A stretch of 64,000 nucleotides of DNA from Coriobacteriia bacterium (lineage in GTDB: Bacteria > Actinomycetota > Coriobacteriia > Anaerosomatales > Anaerosomataceae). The stretch lies in assembly GCA_030652115.1 (NCBI GenBank), contig JAUSBK010000013.1:124001-188000 (forward strand). Reading direction: 5' to 3'. A program made the position numbers and the translations under genes. Shown here piece after piece: positions 8,816-18,230 of the stretch (positions are counted from its first letter, which is position 1; every line of letters starts with the position of its first letter). Under the pieces are notes generated by a model. The model searched no databases, had not been told where the DNA came from, and saw only the letters and a program-made list of their open reading frames with translations.

Positions 8816-9564
8816 GCTGCCCCCTCCTGTCCCTCGTGCGCCACTTGGGCGAACACCTGCTCCAGGTTCTCGGCGCCGTAGGCGGCCTTGAGCTCGGCGG
8901 GGGTGCCGGTGGCGTGGATGCGGCCGGCGGCGATCATCGACACGCGGTCCGAGAGGAACTCGATCTCGAGCATGTTGTGGCTCGAGAGCAGCACCGACAT
9001 TCCACCTGCGGCCATCTGCTTGATGCGCTCGCGGAGTTCGAGGGCGTTGATCACGTCAAGCCCGCTCGTGGGCTCATCGAGGATGGCGAGCGTGGGCTCG
9101 GTCATCACAGTGCGGGCGAGGAGCAGCTTGCGCGTCATGCCCTTGGAGTAGCTGCCGAGCTTGTCGCCCAGGCGGTCGCCGAGGCCGGAGACCTCTCGGC
9201 CCACGTCCACCGCACGCGCGGCGCGCTCGCGGTCCTCGAAGAAGACGTCGGCCACGAACTTGAGGTAGTCGATCGCCTTGAGGTTCTTGTAGGCACCGGC
9301 CTCTTCGGGCAGGTAGGAGATCTGCTGGCGCATCCGGGCGGGCTCGCGCACCGCGTCGATGTCGCCCATGGCGATCGTGCCGCCGGTCGGCCGAAGGATG
9401 GTCGCGACCATGCGCAGCGTGGTGGTCTTGCCCGCGCCGTTGGGGCCGATGAGGGCGAAGATCTCGCCGGGGGCGACGTCGAAGTCGATGCCGCGCACGG
9501 CCTGCAGCTCGCCGTAGTGCTTGGTGAGGCCGCGGACGCGCAGGACAGGTGCGGTGTCGGGCAC
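8812..9564 (-). CDS. ABC transporter ATP-binding protein (NatA-like)
   Basis: I prefer the GTG at 9564 (VPDTAPVLRVRGLTK) because GGAG lies six bases upstream. The GTG at 9609 would add 15 unlike residues. That gives 250 residues. Walker A is GPNGAGKTT, the signature-region segment is YSKGM, Walker B is LAILDEPTSGLD, and the switch His is in LLSSHNM. The C-terminal 50 residues are short, as in NatA-type exporters. It powers the ABC-2 permease encoded directly downstream. Confidence 0.9.
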   Translation of the reverse strand: MPDTAPVLRVRGLTKHYGELQAVRGIDFDVAPGEIFALIGPNGAGKTTTLRMVATILRPTGGTIAMGDIDAVREPARMRQQISYLPEEAGAYKNLKAIDYLKFVADVFFEDRERAARAVDVGREVSGLGDRLGDKLGSYSKGMTRKLLLARTVMTEPTLAILDEPTSGLDVINALELRERIKQMAAGGMSVLLSSHNMLEIEFLSDRVSMIAAGRIHATGTPAELKAAYGAENLEQVFAQVAHEGQEGAA

Positions 9565-9758
9565 GGTGCTCCAATCGGTAGCCGGTGGGCAGGTCCAGGG
9601 TAGTCGCACTCAGGCGCATCGTCGAGCACACGGCCGGGGGGGGGTCGGAGGACGCCGAGTTCTGTCGTGCTAGCGAGCAGGAGCCGGCCCCCTGTGCCGC
9701 GAACTATCAGGCGTACCCGCGGGGGCGCAGGCGCGGGTAGGTGCGAAGGGGAGGCGCT

Positions 9759-10217
9759 ATGCGGATCGACTATCTCGCCGACCACCCGTCGCTCGTTCCC
9801 GTACTCACCGGGCTGCACTTCGCGCAGTGGGGACACCTTCGGCCGAATGAACCGCTGGAGTCGCGCGCTCGCCGGCTCGAAGCGTGCTGCGGACGGGGCG
9901 GCGTGCCGAGCGTGGTGGTGGCGCTCGAGTCGGGCGCGCTCGCGGGCTCGGCGATGCTCATCGAATCCGACATGGACACGCGTCCGGACCTCACACCGTG
10001 GCTTGCAGGCGTCTACGTGGTGGCAGGGCATCGGGGCCGGGGCGTCGGGTCGGCGCTCGTCACACGGGTGGAGGCCGAGGCTTCGGCGCTCGGCGTGACG
10101 CGCCTGTACCTCTACACACCCGACGCTATGGCCTTCTACGCACGCCTCGGCTGGGTCGCCCGGGAACGGTGCGAGTACCTCGGGCAGGCCGTCACGATCA
10201 TGTCGAAGCAGCTCTGA
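9759..10217 (+). CDS. GNAT-family N-acetyltransferase
   Basis: The protein has 152 residues from the ATG at 9759, preceded by AGGGGAGG. The acetyl-CoA loop motif A is VYVVAGHRGRGVGSALVTRVEAEA (Q/RxxGxG/A form: HRGRGVG), with a C-terminal AMAFYARLGWVARERCEYLGQAVTIMSKQL. The substrate is unknown. It is divergent from the ABC exporter and has no operon partner. Confidence 0.85.
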   Translation: MRIDYLADHPSLVPVLTGLHFAQWGHLRPNEPLESRARRLEACCGRGGVPSVVVALESGALAGSAMLIESDMDTRPDLTPWLAGVYVVAGHRGRGVGSALVTRVEAEASALGVTRLYLYTPDAMAFYARLGWVARERCEYLGQAVTIMSKQL

Positions 10218-10381
10218 GGCCACCGCCGGGCCGCCATCCGGGACGCGCACCCGATGCATCATCCAGGGCCCCGCGTGCATGAATCATTCCTCACGCCCGA
10301 ACCGTGCGCTACACTTCTAAGAATCATCGCTCACACAGCGATGGCCGGCATGTGATGGCACCAGGGAAGAAGAGGTGGGAT

Positions 10382-11962
10382 ATGAAGAGGTCCGCTCGTT
10401 TCCTCGCGCTCGTGCTCGTTCTCGCTCTGTTCACCACAGCCCTCGTGGGTTGCGGCGAGAAGGATGAGGGCACCACCGACGAGGAGACAACCGAAGCGAC
10501 GACCGTCGACACGTTCACGTACGCGCAGGGCGCTGACCCGCGCGGTCTGGACCCGGCACTCGTCGACGACGGCGAGTCTTCGAAGATCATCGTGAACATC
10601 TACGAGGGCCTTCTGAAGTACGCCGACGACTCCACTGCGGTGGAGCCGAGCCTGGCCGAGAGCTGGGAGATCAGCGACGACGGCCTGAGCTACACCTTCA
10701 CCCTCCGTGAGGGCGTCAAGTTCCACGATGGCACCGACTTCAACGCCGAGGCCGTCAAGTTCAACATCGACCGCCAGCTGCCGCCGCTCGTGACCGAGGA
10801 CATGGGTTACGCGGGCTTCGTCTACGGCTCGGTCAAGGACGTTGAGGTGGTGGACGACTACACCGTGACGATCAACCTCAACCAGCCGAACACCGCGTTC
10901 CTCGCGAACCTCGCGATGAGCCTGGCCGCTCCGATCGTGAGCCCGGCCGCGCTTGAGGCGGGCGACAACTCGGTCATGGAAGCGCCCGTCGGTACCGGTC
11001 CCTACAAGTTCGTCGAGTGGAACAAGGCCGAGAACGTCGTCCTCGTTCGCAACGATGAGTACTGGGGCGAGCCGGCCAAGACCAAGAACATCATCTTCCG
11101 CTTCATCGCCGACAACTCGGCCCGCGTGCTGGCGCTGAACAACGGCGAAGTGGACATGATCGACGGCATCGACGCCACCGTGGTGGGTCAGGTCGAAGAC
11201 GGCGGCGACGAGCTCTTTGAGGCCGCCGGTATGAACGTGAACTACATGGCCTACAACACGACCACCTCGAAGTTCGCCACCAAGGAGGCCCGCGCCGCAT
11301 TCTCGCAGGCCATCGACCGCGAGGAGCTTGTTGCGAGCCTCTACCAGGGTTACTCGGAAGTTGCCGAGACGATCCTGCCGAGTTTCGTGCCCGGCTATGA
11401 CGGCACCGTCAAGCAGGTTGCGTACGACGAGGAGGCCGCCAGGGCCGGTCTCGCCGCCGCGGGCATCACCGAGGTCCACATGATCGCCTACACCAACCCC
11501 CGCCCGTACAACGCCGCTACCGGTGTTGCGCTGGCAACCGCCATCCAGGGCTACCTCCAGAAAGTCGGCGTGACGTGCACCATCGACACGTACGACTGGA
11601 CCACCTACAAGGAGATGGTCAAGGGCGGCGACTACGACATCGCGTTCTACGGCTGGATCGGCGACAACGGCGACCCGGACAACTTCCTCAACCTCCTCTC
11701 CGACCCTGACCCGAGCATGAACATCGCTCGTTGGCAGGACCCGACCTACATGGACGGGATCGCAGAAGCGCTCACGCTGCCCAATGGCGACGAGCGCGAC
11801 GCCGCGTACGGCGAGCTGGAGGCCTACGCTGCCGATGAGGCTGTCTGGCTGCCCATCAGCCACGCCAAGACGCTTGCCGCCTACCGGCCGCAGGTCTCGG
11901 GCTTCATCTATCACGTGACGGGCAACACGTTCCTCTCGAACGTGGTCGTCGAAGCTGAATAG
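10382..11962 (+). CDS. Peptide/nickel-type ABC transporter substrate-binding lipoprotein (SBP family 5)
   Basis: The ATG at 10382 gives 526 residues. A lipoprotein signal ends in LVGC, so Cys24 is the expected lipidation site. SBP_bac_5 features follow: DPRGLDPALVDDGESSKIIVNIYEGLLKY, then AESWEISDDGLSYTFTLREGVKFHDGTDFNAEAVKFN. The ligand may be di- or oligopeptides, nickel or another small solute. It is the first gene of a five-gene importer running to 16145. A stable hairpin after it probably raises its transcript level over the permeases. Confidence 0.93.
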   Translation: MKRSARFLALVLVLALFTTALVGCGEKDEGTTDEETTEATTVDTFTYAQGADPRGLDPALVDDGESSKIIVNIYEGLLKYADDSTAVEPSLAESWEISDDGLSYTFTLREGVKFHDGTDFNAEAVKFNIDRQLPPLVTEDMGYAGFVYGSVKDVEVVDDYTVTINLNQPNTAFLANLAMSLAAPIVSPAALEAGDNSVMEAPVGTGPYKFVEWNKAENVVLVRNDEYWGEPAKTKNIIFRFIADNSARVLALNNGEVDMIDGIDATVVGQVEDGGDELFEAAGMNVNYMAYNTTTSKFATKEARAAFSQAIDREELVASLYQGYSEVAETILPSFVPGYDGTVKQVAYDEEAARAGLAAAGITEVHMIAYTNPRPYNAATGVALATAIQGYLQKVGVTCTIDTYDWTTYKEMVKGGDYDIAFYGWIGDNGDPDNFLNLLSDPDPSMNIARWQDPTYMDGIAEALTLPNGDERDAAYGELEAYAADEAVWLPISHAKTLAAYRPQVSGFIYHVTGNTFLSNVVVEAE

Positions 11963-11986
11963 CACTTCTGCGTACGAATAGAGCGC

Positions 11987-12026
11987 GTGCAGCCGGGAAC
12001 CGAGTACCTGCGATTCCCGGCTGCAC
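11987..12026 (+). terminator. Intercistronic hairpin between binding protein and permease genes
   Basis: A perfect 13-bp inverted repeat (GTGCAGCCGGGAA at 11987-11999 with its complement at 12014-12026) encloses a 14-base loop. There is no T-run, so it more likely stabilises the upstream mRNA or ends only part of transcription. This is a usual arrangement for abundant binding proteins. Confidence 0.7.
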
Positions 12027-12056
12027 CGTTCACGTCTACCACGGAAGTCACGCCAC

Positions 12057-13076
12057 ATGCTGAAGTACGTCATCAAGAGAGTGCTGATGGTCATCCCGGT
12101 CATGATCGGCGTGTCCATCATCGTGTTCTCGCTGATGCGCGTGTTCTCGCCGGATCCCGCGCCGGTCGTGCTCGGCCAGCATGCCAACGAGGAGTCGATG
12201 GAGGCGTGGCGTGAGGCCAACGGCCTGAACGATCCCGTAGTGATCCAGTACTTCAACTACGTGGGCAACGCGCTCAAGGGTGACCTCGGCACGTCGTACT
12301 ACACAAAGTCCCCGGTGACCGAGGAGATCTTCGCGCGCTTTCCGGCCACCATCGAGCTTGCCGTGGCGGCGATCATCTTCGCGTCGGTGATCGGCGTCGG
12401 GCTGGGCGTGCTCGCTGCGGTGAAGAAGAACTCGATCATCGACGCCGCCGGATCGCTCTTCGCGCTCGTGGGCGTGTCGATCCCGATCTTCTGGCTCGGC
12501 ATCCTGTTCATCATGTTCTTCAGCGGCTACCTGCACCTGTTCCCGTCGGGCGGCCGCATCGACGTGATGCTCAAACCGGAGCACGTGACCGGCTTCTACA
12601 TGATCGACGCGCTCATCGCCGGTGACGGCGAGGCGTTCAAAGATGCGCTCAACCATCTCATCTTGCCGGCGCTCGCGCTCGGCATGTACTCGATGGCGAT
12701 CATCACCCGGATGACCCGCTCCTCCATGCTGGAGACGCTCAGTCAGGACTACATCCGCACCGCACGCGCGAAGGGCATCTCCGAGGCGAAGGTCATCGGC
12801 AAGCACGCGCTGCGTCCCTCGCTCATCCCGGTGACGACCGTGATTGGCCTGCAGTTCGGCGCGCTCCTGGGCGGCGCGCTCTTGACCGAGAGCGTGTTCT
12901 CGTGGCCGGGCATCGGCAAGTTCACGGTGGACTGCATCCTGAAGTCGGACTTTCCCGTAGTCCAGGGCATCGTACTCCTGGTGGCGGTCATATTCGTGAC
13001 CATCAACCTGGTGGCCGACCTCGCGTACGCGTACCTCGACCCGCGCATCAAGTACTCGTCGAACAAGGAGCGGTAG
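12057..13076 (+). CDS. ABC transporter permease, DppB/OppB family
   Basis: The protein has 339 residues. It opens with MLKYVIKRVLMVIPVMIGVSIIVFSLMRVFSPDPA, the conserved first helix of DppB-type permeases. Five more helices follow. The EAA loop contains DYIRTARAKGISEAKVIGKHALR, the cytoplasmic contact with the ATPases. It pairs with the next gene to form the membrane channel. Confidence 0.95.
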   Translation: MLKYVIKRVLMVIPVMIGVSIIVFSLMRVFSPDPAPVVLGQHANEESMEAWREANGLNDPVVIQYFNYVGNALKGDLGTSYYTKSPVTEEIFARFPATIELAVAAIIFASVIGVGLGVLAAVKKNSIIDAAGSLFALVGVSIPIFWLGILFIMFFSGYLHLFPSGGRIDVMLKPEHVTGFYMIDALIAGDGEAFKDALNHLILPALALGMYSMAIITRMTRSSMLETLSQDYIRTARAKGISEAKVIGKHALRPSLIPVTTVIGLQFGALLGGALLTESVFSWPGIGKFTVDCILKSDFPVVQGIVLLVAVIFVTINLVADLAYAYLDPRIKYSSNKER

Positions 13077-13078
13077 CC

Positions 13079-14071
13079 ATGAGCGAATGGAACCAATCCT
13101 CGGTCGACAAGGTCCCCACGATGGGGAGCGGAAGCCAGAAGGCCGATGAGGCAATGGCGGGTGGAGCGATGCTGCCCGACGGCGAGATCCCCCCGTACGA
13201 CTTCGACGAGACGCTGCACGAGAAGCCCGAGAACCAGTGGCTCGAGATGTGGCGCAGCCTCGTGGCGAACAAGGCGGCGCTCGTGAGCCTGGTCTTCATC
13301 GCGATGCTCGTGTTCATCGCGATCTTCGGCTCGTATCTCACGCCGTACAACCCGATCGAGACCGACATGGCAAGCGCGCTGCAGACGCCGAGTGCGCAGC
13401 ACTGGTTCGGCACCGATCAGCTCGGCATGGACATCTTCAGCCGCGTGATCGCCGGCACGCGCGTGTCGCTCACGGTGGGCCTGCTTGCGGTGTCGATCGC
13501 GCTCACGATCGGCATCGTGCTCGGTGCGATCGCCGGCTACGCGGGCGGCTGGGTGGACACGGTCATCATGCGCGTGATGGACATGATGCTTGCCATCCCG
13601 TCGATTCTGCTCGCCATCACGCTCATGGCGGCGCTCGGGAAGGGCATCGACAAGGCCGTGATCGCCATCGGGCTCGTCTCCATACCCGAGTACGCGCGCA
13701 TCGTGCGCGGCAACATCCTGTCGATCAAGGAGAACGACTACATCGCCGCGGCGCATGTGGTGGGGCTTTCCGACGCGCGTATCATCTTCCGCCACGTGCT
13801 CCCCAACGCGCTTTCGGTGATCATCGTGCGCGCCACGCTCGGCATCTCGAGCGCGATCCTCGACACGGCCGCGCTCGGCTTCCTCGGCCTCGGCGTGCAA
13901 CCGCCACAGGCCGAGTGGGGCGACATGCTCGGCCGCGCGCGCGGCTTCATCTTCCAGGCGCCGCACACGCTGCTGTTCCCCGGCATGGCGATCACCGCCA
14001 CGGTGCTCGCGTTCAACTTGCTGGGCGACGGGTTGCGTGACGCCCTCGACCCGCGTGCGCGGATCAAGTAG
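13079..14071 (+). CDS. ABC transporter permease, DppC/OppC family
   Basis: The ATG at 13079 lies two bases after the previous stop, giving 330 residues. A hydrophilic N-terminal tail of about 60 residues precedes the OppC N-terminal domain (SLVANKAALVSLVFIAMLVFIAIFGSYLTPYNP). The EAA loop reads DYIAAAHVVGLSDARIIFRHVLPNA. It forms a heterodimeric channel with the DppB-like protein. Confidence 0.95.
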   Translation: MSEWNQSSVDKVPTMGSGSQKADEAMAGGAMLPDGEIPPYDFDETLHEKPENQWLEMWRSLVANKAALVSLVFIAMLVFIAIFGSYLTPYNPIETDMASALQTPSAQHWFGTDQLGMDIFSRVIAGTRVSLTVGLLAVSIALTIGIVLGAIAGYAGGWVDTVIMRVMDMMLAIPSILLAITLMAALGKGIDKAVIAIGLVSIPEYARIVRGNILSIKENDYIAAAHVVGLSDARIIFRHVLPNALSVIIVRATLGISSAILDTAALGFLGLGVQPPQAEWGDMLGRARGFIFQAPHTLLFPGMAITATVLAFNLLGDGLRDALDPRARIK

Positions 14072-14082
14072 GGGACAAAGCG

Positions 14083-15158
<1,076 letters not shown>

Positions 15159-15162
<4 letters not shown>

Positions 15163-16145
15163 CCGAACCGCTGATCAGCCTCCGGCACCTCAGCAAGTTC
15201 TTCACGATGGACCGCGACCTGCTCGGCCGCACCACATCGGTGCTCAAGGCCGTGGACGACCTGTCGCTCGACATCTACCCGGGCGAGACGTTCGGGCTGG
15301 TGGGCGAGTCGGGCTGCGGCAAGACAACCGTGGGCAAGCTGCTGGTGGACCTCTACACGCCGAGTGCCGGCGAGATCCTCTACCAGGGCACGGACCTCGC
15401 AAAGCTGCGCCCGCAGGAGCGCCGCCGCTACTGTCGCGACATCCAGCTGATCTTCCAGGACCCGTACGCCAGCCTCAATCCGCGCATGACGGTGGGCGAC
15501 ATCATCGCCGAGCCCATCCGCGTGAACCGCCTCCAGCCCGCCGAGAAGATCGACGACCGCGTGGGCTACCTGCTCAACGCCGTCGGGCTTTCGGCGAACT
15601 ACCGCAACCGCTTCCCGCACGAGTTCAGCGGCGGTCAGCGCCAGCGCGTAGGTATCGCCCGGGCGCTTGCGATGGAGCCCAAGCTCATCGTGTGCGACGA
15701 GCCGGTCTCGGCGCTCGACGTGTCGATCCAGGCGCAGGTGCTGAACCTGCTCGACGACCTGTCCGAGGAGTTCGGGCTCACCTACCTGTTCATCGCCCAC
15801 GGCCTCAATGTGGTGAAGCACATCAGCGACCGGGTGGGCGTGATGTACCTCGGCCGGCTGGTGGAGGTGGCCTCCAAGCGCGAGCTCTACAGCAACCCCT
15901 TGCACCCGTACACCAAGGCGCTGCTCTCGGCGATCCCGGTCACGAACCCGGCGCTCCGCACGCAGCGCATCCTGCTTGAGGGCGACGTGACGAGCCCGAT
16001 CGACCCGAAGCCCGGCTGCCGGTTCGCGAACCGCTGCTACGCCAGGAGCGGGTGCACGGGCTGCGCGTGCGAGACCGAGATGCCCGAACTGGTTGAGGTC
16101 TCGCCGGGGCACTTCGTGTCGTGCTACCTGCACCCGGGCACGTAG
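15159..16145 (+). CDS. Oligopeptide-type ABC transporter ATPase (OppF/DppF-like)
   Basis: The GTG at 15159 overlaps the preceding TGA, giving 328 residues. Walker A is GESGCGKT, the signature is SGGQRQRVGIARAL, and Walker B is LIVCDEPVSALD. The C-terminal Cys motif GCRFANRCYARSGCTGC is present. It is the last gene of the importer. The next gene is convergent, with 25 bases between. Confidence 0.95.
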
Positions 16146-16170
16146 ACGGCCCACGCTCGGGGTAGCGCCG

Positions 16171-16602
16171 CTACTCCACGAACCGCACCCGGCACGAGCG
16201 GGTCTCTGCCTGCCTGCGGTCGGCCGTCACCAGCTCCGCATCCAGCGCTGCCGCGAGCGCGATGAAGACGGCGTCGTAGAGCGCGAGATGCTCGGCTTCC
16301 GCGATGCGGACTGCTGCGATGAGCAGCGCTTCATCGACGGGTGCGATCAGGAGGTCCATCGCCGCGAGATCGGCGACTACTCCGACGGTGTTGCTGACGA
16401 CGCCTCCCCGGCACACGTACGCATTGACCACCTCAAGCGGGAGGTGCGCCGGAGCCAACAGCGCGACGTCATCGCGCCGGTGAGCGTCCAGCAGGTCGCC
16501 CGCAATCGCGGCGCCACTCTCGGACGTGTCGAACCATTTGAAGGCGATCGAACTGTCGACCACCATTGGCGCGCCGGTGGCCACGCGCAGCGGGTTACTC
16601 AT
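16171..16602 (-). CDS. vapC: PIN-domain toxin (VapC-like)
   Basis: The protein has 143 residues. Acidic residues expected of a PIN ribonuclease are in place: D in MVVDSSIAFKWF, E in PLEVVNAYV, D in LALYDAVFIALAAAL and D in AELVTADRR. The start overlaps the stop of the antitoxin gene by eight bases. VapC toxins cleave tRNA or rRNA when freed from their antitoxin. Confidence 0.85.
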   Translation of the reverse strand: MSNPLRVATGAPMVVDSSIAFKWFDTSESGAAIAGDLLDAHRRDDVALLAPAHLPLEVVNAYVCRGGVVSNTVGVVADLAAMDLLIAPVDEALLIAAVRIAEAEHLALYDAVFIALAAALDAELVTADRRQAETRSCRVRFVE

Positions 16603-16894
16603 CGTCGCGGTCTTTCTGTTCAGTCAGCCATTCGGGAACGGCATCGCGCATCTGTCTGATTATCGTGGCGCCATCAGGACCGGGCGGGAGGGCGCGGCCC
16701 AGTTCGGCCATGTGCTTCTGCGCCCGTTCGATGCGCTGGCGCCGCTCCTCGCGCTCTAAGTCATAGTCGGTTCGCGCGATGTAGGTGGCGGTGGCCTCCT
16801 GGACGAACGCGCTCCGGGTGATGCCGGCGGCCGCGGCGCGCCGGTCGACCTCCTCCAGCATGCCTTCAGGAAACGAGATGTTCGCCTTGCCCAT
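16595..16894 (-). CDS. Ribbon-helix-helix antitoxin (VapB-like)
   Basis: The ATG at 16894 (MGKANISFPEGMLEEVDRRAAAAGITRSAFVQEATATYI) is preferred over an upstream in-frame start because it begins exactly at the RHH strand. That gives 99 residues. The RHH domain covers about residues 1-45. A charged helix and a C-terminal toxin-binding tail follow. It lies directly upstream of the PIN gene, and its own promoter region holds repeated CGGTAG sites. Confidence 0.8.
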   Translation of the reverse strand: MGKANISFPEGMLEEVDRRAAAAGITRSAFVQEATATYIARTDYDLEREERRQRIERAQKHMAELGRALPPGPDGATIIRQMRDAVPEWLTEQKDRDDE

Positions 16895-16932
16895 CGGTAG
16901 TCCTCTCGGTAGCACTCGCAGTAGCACTACCG
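16895..16932 (-). promoter_or_regulatory. Operator-like repeats before the PIN/RHH module
   Basis: On the + strand CGGTAG occurs at 16895-16900 and 16907-16912 with the inverted copy CTACCG at 16927-16932. In addition GTAGCACT is repeated at 16909-16916 and 16921-16928, a 12-base period. RHH antitoxins usually autorepress through such short spaced half-sites, so these are the probable binding sites. Confidence 0.6.
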
Positions 16933-17021
16933 TACGCCCGGGGTCTGACACGGGTCAAGGGCGGTCGGCCACGCGCCTGCGTTACACTCGCCTTGAGCCT
17001 GCCGAGAGGGGTGGCCGCTCC

Positions 17022-17354
17022 ATGCCAGCGAAGGCCGTGTACGGCGTCTACGTGATCGAACTCGACGACGAGGTGTATAGCAACGCCAGGTTCCGCAACG
17101 CGAATCCGGACTGGAATCCCGCCAAGCCGTGCGTGTACGTGGGGTCCACGGCACTCACCGCGGAGGAGCGATTCCAGCAGCACCTGGCGGGCTACAAGTC
17201 GAACGCGTACGCGCACAAGTACGGGAAGCGGCTGATGCCCAGGCTCTACCGAAGCTGGCAGCACTACCCCACGCGGCCTGAGGCCGAGCGCGCCGAAGAG
17301 CAGCGGGCGCTCAGCTTGCGCAAGCGCGGTTACGCGGTGTGGTATGGGGTGTGA
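17022..17354 (+). CDS. Small GIY-YIG-like domain protein
   Basis: The protein has 110 residues. VYGVYVIELDDEV and KPCVYVGSTALTAEERFQQHLAGYKSNAYAHKYG are laid out like the GIY (here VYV) and YIG (here YVG) strands, followed by the R/H helix of GIY-YIG nucleases. The C-terminus MPRLYRSWQHYPTRPEAERAEEQRALSLRKRGYAVWYGV is positively charged. There is no extra domain, so it is a single nuclease-like module. A shortened copy lies at 20365-20556. Catalysis is unproven. Confidence 0.65.
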   Translation: MPAKAVYGVYVIELDDEVYSNARFRNANPDWNPAKPCVYVGSTALTAEERFQQHLAGYKSNAYAHKYGKRLMPRLYRSWQHYPTRPEAERAEEQRALSLRKRGYAVWYGV

Positions 17355-17380
17355 GCGCGGGCCGGACGCCCTTGCTCCCC

Positions 17381-17408
17381 ATCCTACATTTTCGTAGAGT
17401 ATCCTACG
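17381..17408 (+). promoter_or_regulatory. Operator-like repeats before the RHH/GNAT module
   Basis: ATCCTAC occurs at 17381-17387 and 17401-17407, exactly 20 bases apart. The inverted element CGTAG at 17393-17397 pairs with CTACG at 17404-17408. The Shine-Dalgarno GGAGG at 17408-17412 follows at once. Autoregulation by the RHH antitoxin is the likely role. Confidence 0.55.
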
Positions 17409-17418
17409 GAGGTGTGAC

Positions 17419-17694
17419 ATGGCCGACTACGTGCAGATTTCGGCGCAGATCAGCGAGGCCACGCGCGCGCGGCTCGATCTCTACGCGCGCGAGACGGGAC
17501 TCAAGAAGGGGCGCTTGATCGAAGACGCGATCGAGGCGCATCTCGACGCGCTTGACGAGGTCCCCGGCGAGTATCTGGTTCCACACCGCGTGGTGGTGGG
17601 CGCGGACACGTGGGAGCGGATCGTGGCCGAGATGGACAGCCCGGCCGAGCCGACGCCGACCCTTGGCGAGCTCATGCGCGCCGATGCGGATTAG
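17419..17694 (+). CDS. RHH antitoxin of a GNAT-toxin pair (DUF1778-like)
   Basis: The protein has 91 residues. The N-terminal part (VQISAQISEATRARLDLYARETGLKKGRLIEDAIEAHL) is a ribbon-helix-helix domain. The C-terminal tail (VVVGADTWERIVAEMDSPAEPTPTLGELMRA) matches the layout of DUF1778 antitoxins, whose tails wrap GNAT toxins. The stop overlaps the toxin gene by 11 bases. Confidence 0.8.
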   Translation: MADYVQISAQISEATRARLDLYARETGLKKGRLIEDAIEAHLDALDEVPGEYLVPHRVVVGADTWERIVAEMDSPAEPTPTLGELMRADAD

Positions 17695-18199
17695 ATCGCT
17701 CGAGCGTTCGGACGTTCGGGAGGGCTTCGGCTGCGGCGTGCCCGCACCCGACCGGTTCCTCGAGCGCTACGCCTGGCAGAATCAGGCGCGCTACCGCCTG
17801 GGCGTCACGTATGTGGCGGTCGACGACGCCACGCGCCGCCTGCTGGGCTACTTCACGATTGCAGCTGCGTCGGTGAGCGCCGAGGAATCGTCCGTGCGTG
17901 CGCCCGACGGCTACGCCGAGATTCCGTGCATCCGCGTCGCGCGGCTTGCGGTGGACGAGCGCGTGCAGGGGATCGGCCTCGGGAGCGAACTCGTGCGCGC
18001 CGTACTCACGATCGCGCTCGCCGAGTCGGAACGCGTGGGATGCGCCGGCGTGATCGTGGACGCGCTGCCCGAGGCAGTGGGCTTCTACGAGCGGTTCGGC
18101 TTCCGCACGATGGAGGTGCGTGCCGGCGCCGGGGCTGCGCGGCCCCGGCCGACGCTCATGTGGCTCGGAATGGGTACGGTGCGGCGGGCGGGGGCGTAG
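17684..18199 (+). CDS. GNAT-family toxin (TacT/AtaT-like tRNA acetyltransferase)
   Basis: The ATG at 17684 gives 171 residues. The block EIPCIRVARLAVDERVQGIGLGSELVRAVL carries the acetyl-CoA loop (QGIGLG), and PEAVGFYERFGFRTM carries the catalytic Tyr region of TacT-type toxins. These acetylate aminoacyl-tRNA and stop translation. Coupling to an RHH antitoxin supports this assignment over a metabolic GNAT. Confidence 0.82.
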   Translation: MRIRSLERSDVREGFGCGVPAPDRFLERYAWQNQARYRLGVTYVAVDDATRRLLGYFTIAAASVSAEESSVRAPDGYAEIPCIRVARLAVDERVQGIGLGSELVRAVLTIALAESERVGCAGVIVDALPEAVGFYERFGFRTMEVRAGAGAARPRPTLMWLGMGTVRRAGA

Positions 18200-18201
18200 A
18201 G

Positions 18202-18230
18202 GGAGCCGGCGGAACTAGGCGACCGGCTCC
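18202..18230. terminator. Bidirectional terminator-like hairpin
   Basis: GGAGCCGG at 18202-18209 pairs with CCGGCTCC at 18223-18230, with a 13-base loop. It lies between the convergent GNAT toxin and the DUF4328 gene, whose last codons it overlaps. There is no clear T-run on either side. Confidence 0.45.

Noticed and set aside
9630-9650. Run of G residues upstream of the ABC exporter
   Set aside because: A simple homopolymer in an intergenic stretch with no link to a start codon or promoter; no reason to call phase variation.
12030-12040. Single ACCGTTCAC as a further LytTR site before the DppB-like gene
   Set aside because: Only one copy is present, with no second repeat at 20-22 bases. 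LytTR sites are paired.
10331-12256. 641-codon minus-strand frame over the binding-protein gene
   Set aside because: Antisense to a clear SBP family 5 lipoprotein; Val/Arg/Gly/Asp-rich with no family features.
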